50,987 nt of DNA from MM2 sp035460165 (GTDB taxonomy: Bacteria; Pseudomonadota; Gammaproteobacteria; Burkholderiales; Methylophilaceae), in the NCBI GenBank assembly GCA_035460165.1, contig DATHWW010000004.1:1-50987 (forward strand). The letters are read 5' to 3'. Below the pieces are notes generated by a model, which was not told the DNA's origin, did not search any database, and saw nothing but the letters and a program-made list of their open reading frames with translations. Shown one piece after another: positions 1 to 8,555 of this stretch; within the stretch, counting starts at the first letter, position 1, and every line of letters starts with the position of its first letter. A program made the translations under genes and the position numbers.

Positions 1-137
1 CCTTCAGCGGCAAAGGCCTGGGCCACTTCCGGCCGGACGTCGAACACCTGCACGCCGTAGCCCGCCCGGCGCAACGAGCGCGCCATGCCACCGCCCATTG
101 CCCCCAGCCCGATCACGCCAGCCTGCTCGTCCATCAT
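1..137 (-). CDS. NAD-binding 3-hydroxyisobutyrate/6-phosphogluconate-type dehydrogenase, N-terminal fragment
   Basis: This is the first 45 codons of a gene that runs off the left edge of the window. The translation begins MMDEQAGVIGLGAMGGGMAR and continues into a beta strand ending VFDVRPE. The GLGAMGGGMA glycine-rich loop is the dinucleotide-binding signature of the beta-hydroxyacid dehydrogenase family (3-hydroxyisobutyrate, tartronate semialdehyde and L-threonate dehydrogenases). These enzymes oxidise a 3-hydroxyacid with NAD(P)+ in the cytoplasm. Two adjacent ATG codons (137 and 134) are possible starts. Substrate-determining and catalytic residues lie outside the window, so the exact member cannot be named. 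The gene shares the strand of chrA, which starts and ends upstream of it, with a 66-bp gap. Confidence 0.8.
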   Translation of the reverse strand, partial: MMDEQAGVIGLGAMGGGMARSLRRAGYGVQVFDVRPEVAQAFAAE

Positions 138-203
138 TCGCACCTGCTGTGAATTTGGAGATGCAAGGATACCTGCTCGCGTTCGCGCGGCGTTGAAGAC
201 TTT

Positions 204-1604
204 TCAGCCCCATCCCAAATAACGCAAGGCCAACCCGGCCAATGCGCTGGCCGCGATCACCGGGATGACCCCGACCTTGAATCGCAACAGCGCCACGGCG
301 GCCGCCGCTGCAATGGCGAGCGCCGCCCAGTCCACCTGCGGCACCGACGCGCCGGGCGGCGTCACCCATGCGATGTGCCCGAGGAAGAAGACCGCCAGGC
401 TGGCAATCACGCCCACCACCGCGGCCGTGATCGCCGTGAGCGGCGCGGTGAACTTCAGGTTGCCGTGCGTTGCTTCCACCACCGGTCCGCCGGCCAGGAT
501 GAACAGGAATGAAGGCAGGAAGGTGAACCATGTCACTACCGTCGCTGCCAGCGCAGCCCCCAGGAACAACATGTCCGGGCCGAGCACCTGCCGCGCCCAG
601 CCACCCACGAAGCCGACGAATGCCACCACCATGATCAGCGGCCCGGGCGTGGTTTCGCCCAGCGCCAGGCCGTCGATCATCTGCGGGCCGGTCAACCAGT
701 GGAATTGCTCCACCGCGCCCTGGTAGACATAAGGCAGCACCGCGTAGGCGCCGCCGAAGGTCAGCAGCGCCGCCTTGGTGAAGAACCATCCCATCTGCGC
801 GAGCGTGCCGTCCCAGCCCTGGCTCGCGACCAGCGCCGCCATGGGCAGCAGCCACAGCGCCGCGCCCACGGCGATCACCATGGCCAGCCGCGACTTGCGG
901 AACTGTGCGTGGGGTGGCGTCGGCGTCGCGTCGTCAATGACGAACGCAGGCTTGCCCGCCGCATCGTCGGCCTTGGCGGCGCCATGACCACCGCCCGCCG
1001 CGAACTGCGCCGGCAGGTACTTGCCACCGAGCGCGCCAGCGGCGGCGGCCGCCAGCACGACCCACGGGAACGGCACATGCAGCGCCGCGACGGCGACAAA
1101 GCTCAGGACCGTGATGCCCCAGAGCAGCGGCACTTTGCGCGGATGCTTGAGCGTGCGGCTGCCGATGCGCCACACGGCTTGCAGCACGATGGCGGCCACG
1201 GCGGGCTTGATGCCGTAGAACAGTCCCGCCACCCAGCCCACCTGGCCGAACACCACATAGACCCAGCTGAGCCCAATCAGGATGAACAGCGACGGCAACA
1301 CGAACAGCGCGCCCGCCGCGATGCCGCCCCAGGTGCGGTGCATCAGCCAGCCGATGTAGATCGCCAGCTGCTGCGCTTCCGGCCCTGGCAGCAGCATGCA
1401 GTAATTGAGCGCATGCAGAAAGCGGCGCTCGGAAATCCAGCGTTTCTGCTCGACCAGCTCCTGGTGCATGATCGCGATTTGTCCGGCGGGTCCGCCGAAA
1501 CTGATGAAGCCGAGCTTCAGCCAGTAGCGGAAGGCGGCGGCGAAAGTGACCGGTTGTGGAGTATCCATGTTAGGCGTGGGAGTTAAGGCAATGTCCGCCA
1601 TCAT
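204..1604 (-). CDS. chrA: Chromate transporter ChrA (long, two-domain CHR form)
   Basis: About 466 residues form two homologous CHR halves. The first (about residues 20-200) begins with FRYWLKLGFISFGGPAGQIA and carries MLLPGPEAQQLA. The second (about 245-460) carries FFTKAALLTFGGAYAVLPYV and LGETTPGPLIMV. The FGGP and PGP motifs and the ~10-12 hydrophobic segments are typical of inner-membrane ChrA proteins, which export chromate and confer resistance. A short hydrophilic Ala/Asp-rich linker joins the halves. The reading frame opens with TTG at 1610; ATG codons at 1604, 1601 and 1568 are all possible and none has a clear Shine-Dalgarno sequence. No ChrB-type regulator is present in the window, so regulation cannot be inferred. 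Export of chromate is known for the family; the substrate here is inferred. Confidence 0.93.
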   Translation of the reverse strand: MMADIALTPTPNMDTPQPVTFAAAFRYWLKLGFISFGGPAGQIAIMHQELVEQKRWISERRFLHALNYCMLLPGPEAQQLAIYIGWLMHRTWGGIAAGALFVLPSLFILIGLSWVYVVFGQVGWVAGLFYGIKPAVAAIVLQAVWRIGSRTLKHPRKVPLLWGITVLSFVAVAALHVPFPWVVLAAAAAGALGGKYLPAQFAAGGGHGAAKADDAAGKPAFVIDDATPTPPHAQFRKSRLAMVIAVGAALWLLPMAALVASQGWDGTLAQMGWFFTKAALLTFGGAYAVLPYVYQGAVEQFHWLTGPQMIDGLALGETTPGPLIMVVAFVGFVGGWARQVLGPDMLFLGAALAATVVTWFTFLPSFLFILAGGPVVEATHGNLKFTAPLTAITAAVVGVIASLAVFFLGHIAWVTPPGASVPQVDWAALAIAAAAAVALLRFKVGVIPVIAASALAGLALRYLGWG

Positions 1605-1766
1605 ACGCAAGTTTGGCGCCTTATGACGTGTATCCGCGGCCGCGATTCATGCCGTTGGAGCTGAACTCTCTCGGTTTTCGGCGATCGATAGATGGCTGGT
1701 TTCAAGGAATGATTAACAATCTTCGATGCGTGCACGGCTGGCCGCATCAATCAGGAGTCTATAGCG

Positions 1767-2471
1767 ATGCGTTTGCGGGTTGAGCTTGCGTTGCCGCTGT
1801 TGCTGGCGGTTCCGTTGCTGGTATTGCTCCAGCACTATGGTTGGGATATCGCCATTTCCCGCCAGTTTTTCGATGCTGGGGCTGGACAGTTTCCGTTAAG
1901 CGGAAACTGGTGGTTGAAGCAGGTGTTGCATGATGACGCGAAGCATCTGGCTTTTGCGTTTTTATGCGCCATCTTCATTGCAGCCGCCATGACGCATGTC
2001 TATCGTCCAGCCTTTCCCTACCGCCGCATGCTGTGGCAATTATCCGCGGCGATTCTGCTCTCGGCGCAGGCCATCGCTTACCTCAAGCATCAATCCTATC
2101 AGGCATGCCCATACCAACTGCAGATATTCGGTGGCGGGAGGGCGTACCTGGGCATTTTTGATGCGATTCCGGCAGGCTATTCGGCGGGCCACTGTTGGCC
2201 TGGCGGTCACGGTGCCACGGCCTTCTCGCTGTTCGGCCTGTATTTCGCCGCGCGCGACGCAGGTCGTACACGCTTCGCCCTGGGGTTGCTTGCGTTCGTA
2301 CTGCTGTTTGGCCTAGCACTCAGTGTCACACAGGTGGTACGCGGCATGCATTTCGTTTCGCATCAGATATGGACGGCCCTGATCTGCTGGTATCTGACCT
2401 TGCTACTATACGAAGTCGTCAATCTTTGGCGCCGTGCCGTGCCAGCGCCCAGCGCACATGTTCGCGTATGA
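1767..2471 (+). CDS. PAP2-superfamily membrane phosphatase
   Basis: The 234-residue protein has about five or six hydrophobic segments. Its PAP2 (acid phosphatase/vanadium haloperoxidase) signature can be read in order: a Lys-containing first motif around AYLKHQSYQACPYQ (residues ~107-120), the central CWPGGHGATAFS (P-G-G-H in place of the usual P-S-G-H, residues ~143-154), and VVRGMHFVSHQIW (the conserved catalytic His, residues ~190-202). Family members remove phosphate from membrane lipids such as undecaprenyl pyrophosphate, phosphatidic acid, phosphatidylglycerol phosphate or lipid A; the substrate here cannot be chosen from sequence. The final part of the third motif has H-Q where many relatives have H-x-x-x-D. 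An AGGAG lies about nine bases before the ATG. The 3' end overlaps the 3' end of convergent queG by 53 bp. Confidence 0.85.
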   Translation: MRLRVELALPLLLAVPLLVLLQHYGWDIAISRQFFDAGAGQFPLSGNWWLKQVLHDDAKHLAFAFLCAIFIAAAMTHVYRPAFPYRRMLWQLSAAILLSAQAIAYLKHQSYQACPYQLQIFGGGRAYLGIFDAIPAGYSAGHCWPGGHGATAFSLFGLYFAARDAGRTRFALGLLAFVLLFGLALSVTQVVRGMHFVSHQIWTALICWYLTLLLYEVVNLWRRAVPAPSAHVRV

Positions 2472-3489
2472 GGGACGAGGGGTGATCGGCGCGCTTTTGC
2501 AAGGCGGCGATCACCTCCGGCGAGGTCGGTGCGTTGCCCAACCCGACAGCGATGTTGCGCAGCCATTGCTCGTGGCCGATGCGATAGATCGCGCTGCCGG
2601 CCATTTTCGTGCGGAAATCTTCTTCTTCCCAGCCGAATAGTTCAACCAGCGTCACGTCGTCCAGGCCATGGCGGACTTGGAAATCGGCTTCGCCTGTCAG
2701 TTGCGCGAAGCGGTTCCACGGGCATACCAGCTGGCAATCGTCGCAGCCGTAGACGCGGTTGCCGATCAGCGGGCGCAACTCTTCGGGGATGCTCTCCTTG
2801 AGTTCGATGGTCAGGTAGGAAATGCAGCGCCGTGCATCGACGGAGTAGGGCGCGACGATGGCCTTGGTCGGGCAGATGTCGATGCAGGCCTGGCAGGTGC
2901 CGCAATGGTTCTTGCCGGCTTTATCGACCGGCAGCGGCAGGTCAGTATAGATTTCGCCGAGAAAGAACCACGAACCCGCCTCGCGCGATAGCAGCAAGGT
3001 ATGCTTGCCGCGCCAGCCCAGCCCGGCCTTTTCTGCCAGCTGCACCTCCAGCACCGGCGCGCTATCGGTGAACACGCGATAGCCGAATTCGCCAATTTCA
3101 TTGGCGATGCGGTCGCATAGCTGCTGCAGGCGTGCACGCAATACCTTGTGATAGTCACGGCCGAGGGCGTAGCGGGAGATGAAGGCCTGGCCGCCATTTT
3201 CCATGACTTCCCAGCTATCCCGCGTTTCCGGCGGGCGGTAGTCCATGCGCACCGAGATCACGCGCACCGTGCCCGGCACCAGTTCGTCCGGTCGCGTGCG
3301 TTTGCTGCCGTGTTTTGCCATATAATCCATGGCGCCATGAAACCCCTGTTCCAACCACTCCCGGTAGCGCGGCTCAGCCGCACTCAAGTCGGTATCGGTA
3401 ATGCCGATATGTTGGAAACCGAGTGCTTTGCCCCAGGCCTTGATGTCGTCGGCAAGCTGTTGCGGATCGTATGAAAGATGTTCCTGCAT
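2419..3489 (-). CDS. queG: Epoxyqueuosine reductase QueG
   Basis: QueG is the cobalamin- and iron-sulfur-dependent enzyme that reduces epoxyqueuosine to queuosine in tRNA, the last step of queuosine synthesis. The protein shows the N-terminal segment IGITDTDLSAAEPRYREWL, the family motif GMDYMAKHG-like (here HGAMDYMAKHGSKR), and two 4Fe-4S clusters: CGTCQACIDICP (about residue 190) and YGCDDCQLVCPWN (about 245). A C-terminal HEAT-like segment ends in IREHVRWALARHG. The frame opens at 3501 but the ATG at 3489 aligns better with known QueG N-termini and has AGGA just upstream. Either start overlaps the start of divergent tsaE. Length, about 356 residues, is normal. Confidence 0.95.
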   Translation of the reverse strand: MQEHLSYDPQQLADDIKAWGKALGFQHIGITDTDLSAAEPRYREWLEQGFHGAMDYMAKHGSKRTRPDELVPGTVRVISVRMDYRPPETRDSWEVMENGGQAFISRYALGRDYHKVLRARLQQLCDRIANEIGEFGYRVFTDSAPVLEVQLAEKAGLGWRGKHTLLLSREAGSWFFLGEIYTDLPLPVDKAGKNHCGTCQACIDICPTKAIVAPYSVDARRCISYLTIELKESIPEELRPLIGNRVYGCDDCQLVCPWNRFAQLTGEADFQVRHGLDDVTLVELFGWEEEDFRTKMAGSAIYRIGHEQWLRNIAVGLGNAPTSPEVIAALQKRADHPSSLIREHVRWALARHGAKD

Positions 3490-3948
3490 AATCCTGATCA
3501 TATAACACTAAACCTGCCCGACGAAGCTGCCACGATGGCGCTCGGCGCACGGCTTGCAGGGACTCTGCGAGGAGGACTGGCAATCTGGCTGCAGGGCAAC
3601 CTGGGCGCCGGGAAAACCACGCTGGTACGCGGTCTGTTGCGTGGGCTGGGGTATGAGGGCAAGGTGAAAAGCCCTACCTATACACTGGTTGAACCTTATG
3701 TAATTTCTGGATTATACTTGTATCACTTTGATTTATACAGATTTGTGGATCCGGAGGAATGGGAGGCCGCAGGCTTCCGCGATTACTTCAATGCACAATC
3801 CGTATGTTTGATCGAATGGCCGGAAAAGGCTGGCGATTTACTGCCTCCCGCGGATATTGAAATTGCTCTGGAACCAAGCGGGGCGGGGCGTATAGCGACA
3901 CTGACAGGCGGAACGGAGCTGGGGAAACAATGCTTGCACGCCCTATGA
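3478..3948 (+). CDS. tsaE: tRNA threonylcarbamoyladenosine biosynthesis ATPase TsaE
   Basis: This 156-residue P-loop protein contains GNLGAGKTTLVRGLLRGLG (Walker A, about residues 39-57), KSPTYTLVEPY (family motif) and HFDLYRF (Walker-B-like region), followed by CLIEWPEKA. These are diagnostic of TsaE, which drives the TsaB-TsaD complex in making t6A37 on ANN-decoding tRNAs in the cytoplasm. The gene starts inside the 5' end of divergent queG, so the two promoters must lie in each other's coding sequence. Its TGA stop overlaps the amiC ATG in an ATGA junction, implying translational coupling. The tsaE-amiC pair is a common proteobacterial arrangement. Confidence 0.95.
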   Translation: MFLHNPDHITLNLPDEAATMALGARLAGTLRGGLAIWLQGNLGAGKTTLVRGLLRGLGYEGKVKSPTYTLVEPYVISGLYLYHFDLYRFVDPEEWEAAGFRDYFNAQSVCLIEWPEKAGDLLPPADIEIALEPSGAGRIATLTGGTELGKQCLHAL

Positions 3949-5255
3949 AACTGCTGGTAACGATCTGCCTGCTCAGCCTCAGCCTGGCGGCCCAAGCCGC
4001 CGGCATCACTGTTACCGCCGCCCGCGTCTGGCCCGCCGCCGATTACACCCGCATCACCCTCGAATCCGCCAAGCCCATCACTCACAAAATGATGACGTTG
4101 AAAGACCCGGACCGTCTGGTGCTGGATCTGGAAAACGTCGAGCTCGGGGCCACGCTGAAAGCGGTTACCGACAAAATTCTTTCCAGCGACCCCTATATCA
4201 AGCAGGTGCGCGTCGCCAACTTCAAGCCGGGCGTGGTGCGTCTGGTGGTCGACCTCAAGTCCGAAGTAAAACCGTCGCTGTTCTCGTTGCCGCCCGCCGG
4301 CGAATACAAGCACCGCCTGGTGCTAGACGTTTATCCGCCGCAGGATCCGCTGATGGCCATGTTGCAGGGTCGCGAACAACCTGCCGAAGTGGCGCCATCC
4401 TCCACGGAACCTGGCGGTTACGTGCCGCCGGAAAAAGCGGTCGAAGTCGCGATCGCAGAAATCCCCACGATGACCCAGCCACCGGAACAGGCGCTGCCTA
4501 AATCCATAGGCGATAAAATACCTGCCGAGGGCGAAATGGTGCGCCTGATTACCGTGGCCATCGACGCCGGCCACGGCGGCGAAGACCCCGGCGCGCGCGG
4601 CGCCAACGGCACGCATGAAAAGGATGTAACGCTTGCCATCGCCAAGAAGCTGAAAGCGATGATAGACGCCGAGCCCAACATGCGCGGCGTACTGACCCGC
4701 GACGGCGATTACTTTATTCCGCTGAACGGCCGCGTCGTCAAGGCGCGCAAGCTGCAGGCCGATCTTTTCGTTTCCATTCATGCCGATGCCTTCGTCAAAC
4801 CCGAAGCGCGCGGCTCCTCGGTGTTTGTGCTCTCGGAACGCGGCGCCACCAGCACCATGGCACGCTATCTCGCCAAGAAGGAAAACGAGTCCGACCTGAT
4901 CGGTGGCGTCCGCCTGGACGTGAAAGATCCGTATCTTGCCAAGACGCTGCTGGACTTGTCGCAGACCGCCACGATCAACGACAGCCTCAAGCTCGGCAAG
5001 GCCGTGCTCGGCCACCTGGGCGAAATCAACACGCTGCACAAATCGGCCGTCGAGCAGGCCGGCTTCGCCGTACTCAAATCCCCCGATATTCCCTCCATCC
5101 TCGTCGAGACCGCCTTCATCAGCAACCCCGAAGAAGAGCGCCGCCTCAACGACGAGACCTACCAGACCAAAATGGCCGATGCCGTGCTTTCAGGCATCAA
5201 GCGCTATTTCGCCGCGAATCCTCCATTGGCGAAGTCGCGGATGGCGATGCAATAA
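3945..5255 (+). CDS. amiC: N-acetylmuramoyl-L-alanine amidase AmiC (AMIN + Amidase_3)
   Basis: The start is placed at the ATG of the ATGA overlap with tsaE, which gives a good signal peptide (MKLLVTICLLSLSLAAQAAG). An AMIN domain (about residues 25-120; VTAARVWPAADYTRITLES) targets the enzyme to septal peptidoglycan. After a linker rich in Pro and Glu comes the zinc amidase domain (about 200-425) with AIDAGHGGEDPGARG (first zinc His), GTHEKDVTL (Glu), FVSIHADAF (second His) and SILVETAFISNPEEE (catalytic Glu). The enzyme cleaves the amide between MurNAc and the stem peptide during daughter-cell separation and acts in the periplasm. In many relatives mutL follows; here the next gene is an unrelated regulator after 237 bp. 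Confidence 0.94.
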   Translation: MKLLVTICLLSLSLAAQAAGITVTAARVWPAADYTRITLESAKPITHKMMTLKDPDRLVLDLENVELGATLKAVTDKILSSDPYIKQVRVANFKPGVVRLVVDLKSEVKPSLFSLPPAGEYKHRLVLDVYPPQDPLMAMLQGREQPAEVAPSSTEPGGYVPPEKAVEVAIAEIPTMTQPPEQALPKSIGDKIPAEGEMVRLITVAIDAGHGGEDPGARGANGTHEKDVTLAIAKKLKAMIDAEPNMRGVLTRDGDYFIPLNGRVVKARKLQADLFVSIHADAFVKPEARGSSVFVLSERGATSTMARYLAKKENESDLIGGVRLDVKDPYLAKTLLDLSQTATINDSLKLGKAVLGHLGEINTLHKSAVEQAGFAVLKSPDIPSILVETAFISNPEEERRLNDETYQTKMADAVLSGIKRYFAANPPLAKSRMAMQ

Positions 5256-5388
5256 GCAAATTTCATAATTTCTCTTTGCCGATTAAATGCTTGGCAAATC
5301 AAGGTGATCATGTAATCCTTGTTTTCCATTCCGAGTATCCCATATTGCTTCATGGGAGGAATAGAAGCTCGCCGTCTCTCGCCCCTTT

Positions 5389-5437
5389 TGGCAAGTGATT
5401 AGACGTGGAGTCCTCACTTGTGTTGAAGCACTTGCCA
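5389..5437. promoter_or_regulatory. Inverted repeat upstream of the first Crp/Fnr-like gene
   Basis: Perfect 9-bp arms TGGCAAGTG (5389-5397) and CACTTGCCA (5429-5437) are separated by 31 bp, with an extra CACTTG at 5415-5420 inside. The position, 56 bp before the ATG of the regulator at 5493, suits a regulatory site or a leader hairpin. No U-tract follows, so it is not a convincing terminator for amiC. Function is not known. Confidence 0.4.
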
Positions 5438-5492
5438 TGGGGATGAAATGAACATCCATCTGTCCCGGCTTTTTGTGAGCGGATAAGCTCAA

Positions 5493-6227
5493 ATGCCTGA
5501 GTCACATGCCCTGCAGCAGAACCATCTTCTTGCCGCACTGCCTGCGGAGGAATACCAGCGCCTGTGTCCCCACCTCAAATTGGTACCGTTGCCTCTTGGC
5601 GAAGCTCTGTATGAGCCCGGTGTGCGATTGCAGTACGCCTATTTCCCGACGACCTGCATCATTTCGTTGCTGTATGTGATGGAAAACGGCGCATCGGCAG
5701 AAATCGCCGTTGTCGGCAATGAGGGAGTCCTGGGTATTTCGCTGTTCATGGGCAGTGAAACCACGTCGAATCGGGCGGTGGTGCAGAGTGCAGGCTATGC
5801 CTGGCGTTTGCCGGGTGCCGTGCTGCAGCAAGAGTTCAATCGCAATGGGGTGCTGCTGCGCTTGCTGCTTCGCTATACCCAGGCGCTGATTACCCAGATG
5901 GCACAGACGGCAGTATGCAATCGTCATCACACCGTGGATCAGCAACTCTGCCGCTGGTTGTTGATGAGTCTGGACCGGCTTTCCGGGTCCGAATTGACCA
6001 TGACCCAGGAGTTGATCGCCAATATGCTGGGCGTGCGTCGCGAGGGCGTGACGGAAGCCGCGGGGAAACTCCATAAAGCGGGGTTGATCAATTACAGCCG
6101 CGGGCACATTGTCGTGCTGAATCGGCCGGGTCTGGAGATGCGAACCTGCGAATGCTATCTGGTGGTCAAGATAGAGTTTGATCGACTGCTCTCTGCTTTC
6201 CCTCACTCCATTCGGTTAACAAGGTAG
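5493..6227 (+). CDS. Crp/Fnr-family transcriptional regulator (paralogue 1)
   Basis: The 244-residue protein has an N-terminal cyclic-nucleotide-binding-like beta barrel (about residues 10-125; GEALYEPGVRLQYAYFPTTC and IAVVGNEGVLGISLFMG) and a C-terminal winged helix-turn-helix (about 145-220; MTQELIANMLGVRREGVTEA). The barrel lacks the E-x-x-x-x-x-x-R-S cAMP-contact motif of true Crp, and there is no Fnr-type cysteine cluster, so the signal is unknown. The recognition helix GVRREGVTEAAG closely matches the paralogue at 9617 (GVRRVGVTKAAG), so both may read similar operators. A conserved C-x-C-Y near the C terminus (CECYL) is also shared with the paralogue (CPCYR). The next gene, a c-di-GMP enzyme, lies downstream in the same direction. 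Confidence 0.9.
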   Translation: MPESHALQQNHLLAALPAEEYQRLCPHLKLVPLPLGEALYEPGVRLQYAYFPTTCIISLLYVMENGASAEIAVVGNEGVLGISLFMGSETTSNRAVVQSAGYAWRLPGAVLQQEFNRNGVLLRLLLRYTQALITQMAQTAVCNRHHTVDQQLCRWLLMSLDRLSGSELTMTQELIANMLGVRREGVTEAAGKLHKAGLINYSRGHIVVLNRPGLEMRTCECYLVVKIEFDRLLSAFPHSIRLTR

Positions 6228-6344
6228 TACTCAAAAGCAAGATGCCGTAAAACCACGTCCGACGCCTCCGTGTTGCGCCAGGATTTTTCATCTTATGTGC
6301 GCTGGGACACAGACCAGTCAGCACGCATACGGAGAATAAGGGCG

Positions 6345-8486
6345 ATGCCGAACCGAATTCTCCTTATTACGGACGACTCCACCGACGCAAACGCGCTTAA
6401 AAGAATCCTCGGCGCAGCAAAAGGGGGGCTGTTCGAAATCAAGTGGGCCAGGCGTCTTTCAGCCGGGCTTAAAAGACTGCGCGCGGGTGGCATCGATGTC
6501 ATCGTCGCGGATTTGTCATTGCCCGATAGCCGGGGAATTTCAACTTTCGATCAATTGTACGCCGCTGCGCGCCATGTCCCCATCCTCACCCTGAGTGCCG
6601 GCAACAAGGATAAGGCGTTGGCGATGGAAGCCGTGCAGCGTGGCGCGCAAGGCTCGCTGACGAAAGGATATTTCGTCAGCCCTCATGTGTCGCAGGTGCT
6701 GCGGAATATCATTCAACGCAAGACGGTCGAGGAGTCGTTATTCAAGGAGAAGGCTCGGGCCGAGATCGCGCTCAACTCGATCGGCGATGCTGTGATTTGT
6801 ACGGATACGTTCGGCAATATCGACTATCTGAACGTCGCGGCAGAAAACATGACCGGATGGTCGAGAGCGGAGGCTAACGGACTTCCGATTGGTAAAGTCT
6901 TCCAGATTATCAATGGCGTTACGCGCGAGTCCGACCAAAATCCGGTTGAGTTGGTACTGCAGTACGACAAGCCCAAGGGTTTGAATGCGGATACGGTGCT
7001 GATCCGACGGGACGGTAGCGAAGTCGCGATCGAAGACTCCGTTTCCCCCATCCACGATTGGGACGGTAAGCTGACCGGTGCGGTGGTCGTGTTTCACGAT
7101 GTCACCCAGGCGGTGGCGATAACCAAGAAAATGGTCCATCTGGCGCACCACGACTTCCTGACCGATTTGCCGAATCGCCTGCTGCTGAATGACCGTATCA
7201 CGCAGGCGATCACACTGGCGAAACGCAGCGTTACGCAACTCGCCGTGTTATTCCTCGATCTGGACAACTTCAAGCACATCAATGATTCGCTGGGCCATGA
7301 GACCGGCGACAAGCTGTTGCAGTCGGTGACTCAGCGCCTGCTTGCCTGTGTACGTAGCTCCGACACCGTCAGCCGACAAGGCGGTGACGAATTCGTGATA
7401 TTGCTGACGGATGGGAAGTATGGCGAAGATGCCGCGCTGACGGCTGACAAGATACTGGCCGAATTGGCTTTGCCGCATCGTTTGGACCAGAACGAATTGC
7501 ACATTACCACCAGCATTGGCATCAGTGTCTATCCCGAAGACGGTCAGGATGCGGAAACGCTGATCAAGAATGCGGATACCGCGATGTACCACGCGAAGGA
7601 AAAGGGCCGCAACAACTACCAGTTCTTCAGCAGCGAGATGAATACGCGTGCCGTCGCCCGGCAAATCATCGAAGCCCATCTGCGGTTTGCGCTGGAAAAG
7701 GGGGAGTTTCTCTTGCATTACCAGCCCAAGGTCAACCTGGATACCGGCATGATTACCGGCGCCGAAGCCTTGCTGCGATGGAAGCATGCGGAGTGGGGCA
7801 TGATCCCGCCCGAAAAATTCGTGTCGATCGCGGAGGATTGCGGCTTGATCGTGCCGATTGGTCGTTGGGTTATGCGCGAGGCCTGCATGCAAGCCAGGCA
7901 ATGGATGGATGCAGGGCTGATGCCCGGATCCGTCGCCGTCAATATTTCCGCGCTGGAATTCCGGAAAACCAATTTTGCAGCCGGGGTGCGCGACATCCTG
8001 ATCGACACCGGGCTGGACGCGGACGCGTTGCAATTGGAAATCACCGAGAGCGTCTTGATGCGCGATGCCGAGTCCAGTACGGCGATACTGAAGGATCTCA
8101 AAAGTCTAGGCGTGGGGCTGGCGGTCGACGATTTCGGAACCGGCTATACCAGCCTGGGTTATCTGCAGCGCTTTCCGATCGATGTTCTCAAGATCGACCG
8201 TTCCTTCGTGCACGACATCGGTTCAACTGCGCATGACGGGGCAATCGTCGGCGCGGTCATCGGCATGGGCAACCACCTCAGCCTGCAGGTGGTGGCGGAG
8301 GGCGTAGAGAATCAAGAGCAACTGGCTTTCCTGAAAGGAAACCATTGCGCGGAGGGGCAAGGCTATGTTTTCAGCCGCCCGGTAGTCGCATCGCAGTTTG
8401 CCAAGCTGCTTGCGGTTGGTGCGCCCATGAGGCGTACCCAATCGGCATCAAAATCCGCGGCCGGCAATCCTTCCTTCAATGCCTGA
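6345..8486 (+). CDS. REC-PAS-GGDEF-EAL c-di-GMP signalling protein
   Basis: A 713-residue protein is called from the ATG at 6345, which is preceded by GGAG; the frame is open from 6270. Domains in order: a receiver (about 1-120) with LLITDDSTD, phosphoacceptor VADLSLPDS and LTKGYF; a PAS domain (about 140-260); a GGDEF domain (about 285-440) with intact GGDEF and an RxxD inhibitory site (RSSDTVSRQGGDEF); and an EAL domain (about 455-705). The EAL domain retains AEALLRW, NISALEF, LEITESVLM, VDDFGTGYTSL, LKIDRSF and VAEGVEN, so phosphodiesterase activity is likely, while the GGDEF motif also looks competent. It presumably hydrolyses and possibly makes cyclic di-GMP in response to a phosphorelay and a PAS ligand. 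No cognate kinase is adjacent. Confidence 0.93.
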   Translation: MPNRILLITDDSTDANALKRILGAAKGGLFEIKWARRLSAGLKRLRAGGIDVIVADLSLPDSRGISTFDQLYAAARHVPILTLSAGNKDKALAMEAVQRGAQGSLTKGYFVSPHVSQVLRNIIQRKTVEESLFKEKARAEIALNSIGDAVICTDTFGNIDYLNVAAENMTGWSRAEANGLPIGKVFQIINGVTRESDQNPVELVLQYDKPKGLNADTVLIRRDGSEVAIEDSVSPIHDWDGKLTGAVVVFHDVTQAVAITKKMVHLAHHDFLTDLPNRLLLNDRITQAITLAKRSVTQLAVLFLDLDNFKHINDSLGHETGDKLLQSVTQRLLACVRSSDTVSRQGGDEFVILLTDGKYGEDAALTADKILAELALPHRLDQNELHITTSIGISVYPEDGQDAETLIKNADTAMYHAKEKGRNNYQFFSSEMNTRAVARQIIEAHLRFALEKGEFLLHYQPKVNLDTGMITGAEALLRWKHAEWGMIPPEKFVSIAEDCGLIVPIGRWVMREACMQARQWMDAGLMPGSVAVNISALEFRKTNFAAGVRDILIDTGLDADALQLEITESVLMRDAESSTAILKDLKSLGVGLAVDDFGTGYTSLGYLQRFPIDVLKIDRSFVHDIGSTAHDGAIVGAVIGMGNHLSLQVVAEGVENQEQLAFLKGNHCAEGQGYVFSRPVVASQFAKLLAVGAPMRRTQSASKSAAGNPSFNA

Positions 8487-8555
8487 CAACGAACGTCGCA
8501 CAACAGCCTCGAGGATGCCTGACATCGGCTTCGTGGCAAGCAAGGAGATGGCGGC

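Noticed and set aside
5275..5298. TTTGCC/GGCAAA hairpin after amiC as a possible terminator
   Set aside because: Short stem with a 12-base loop and no U-tract.
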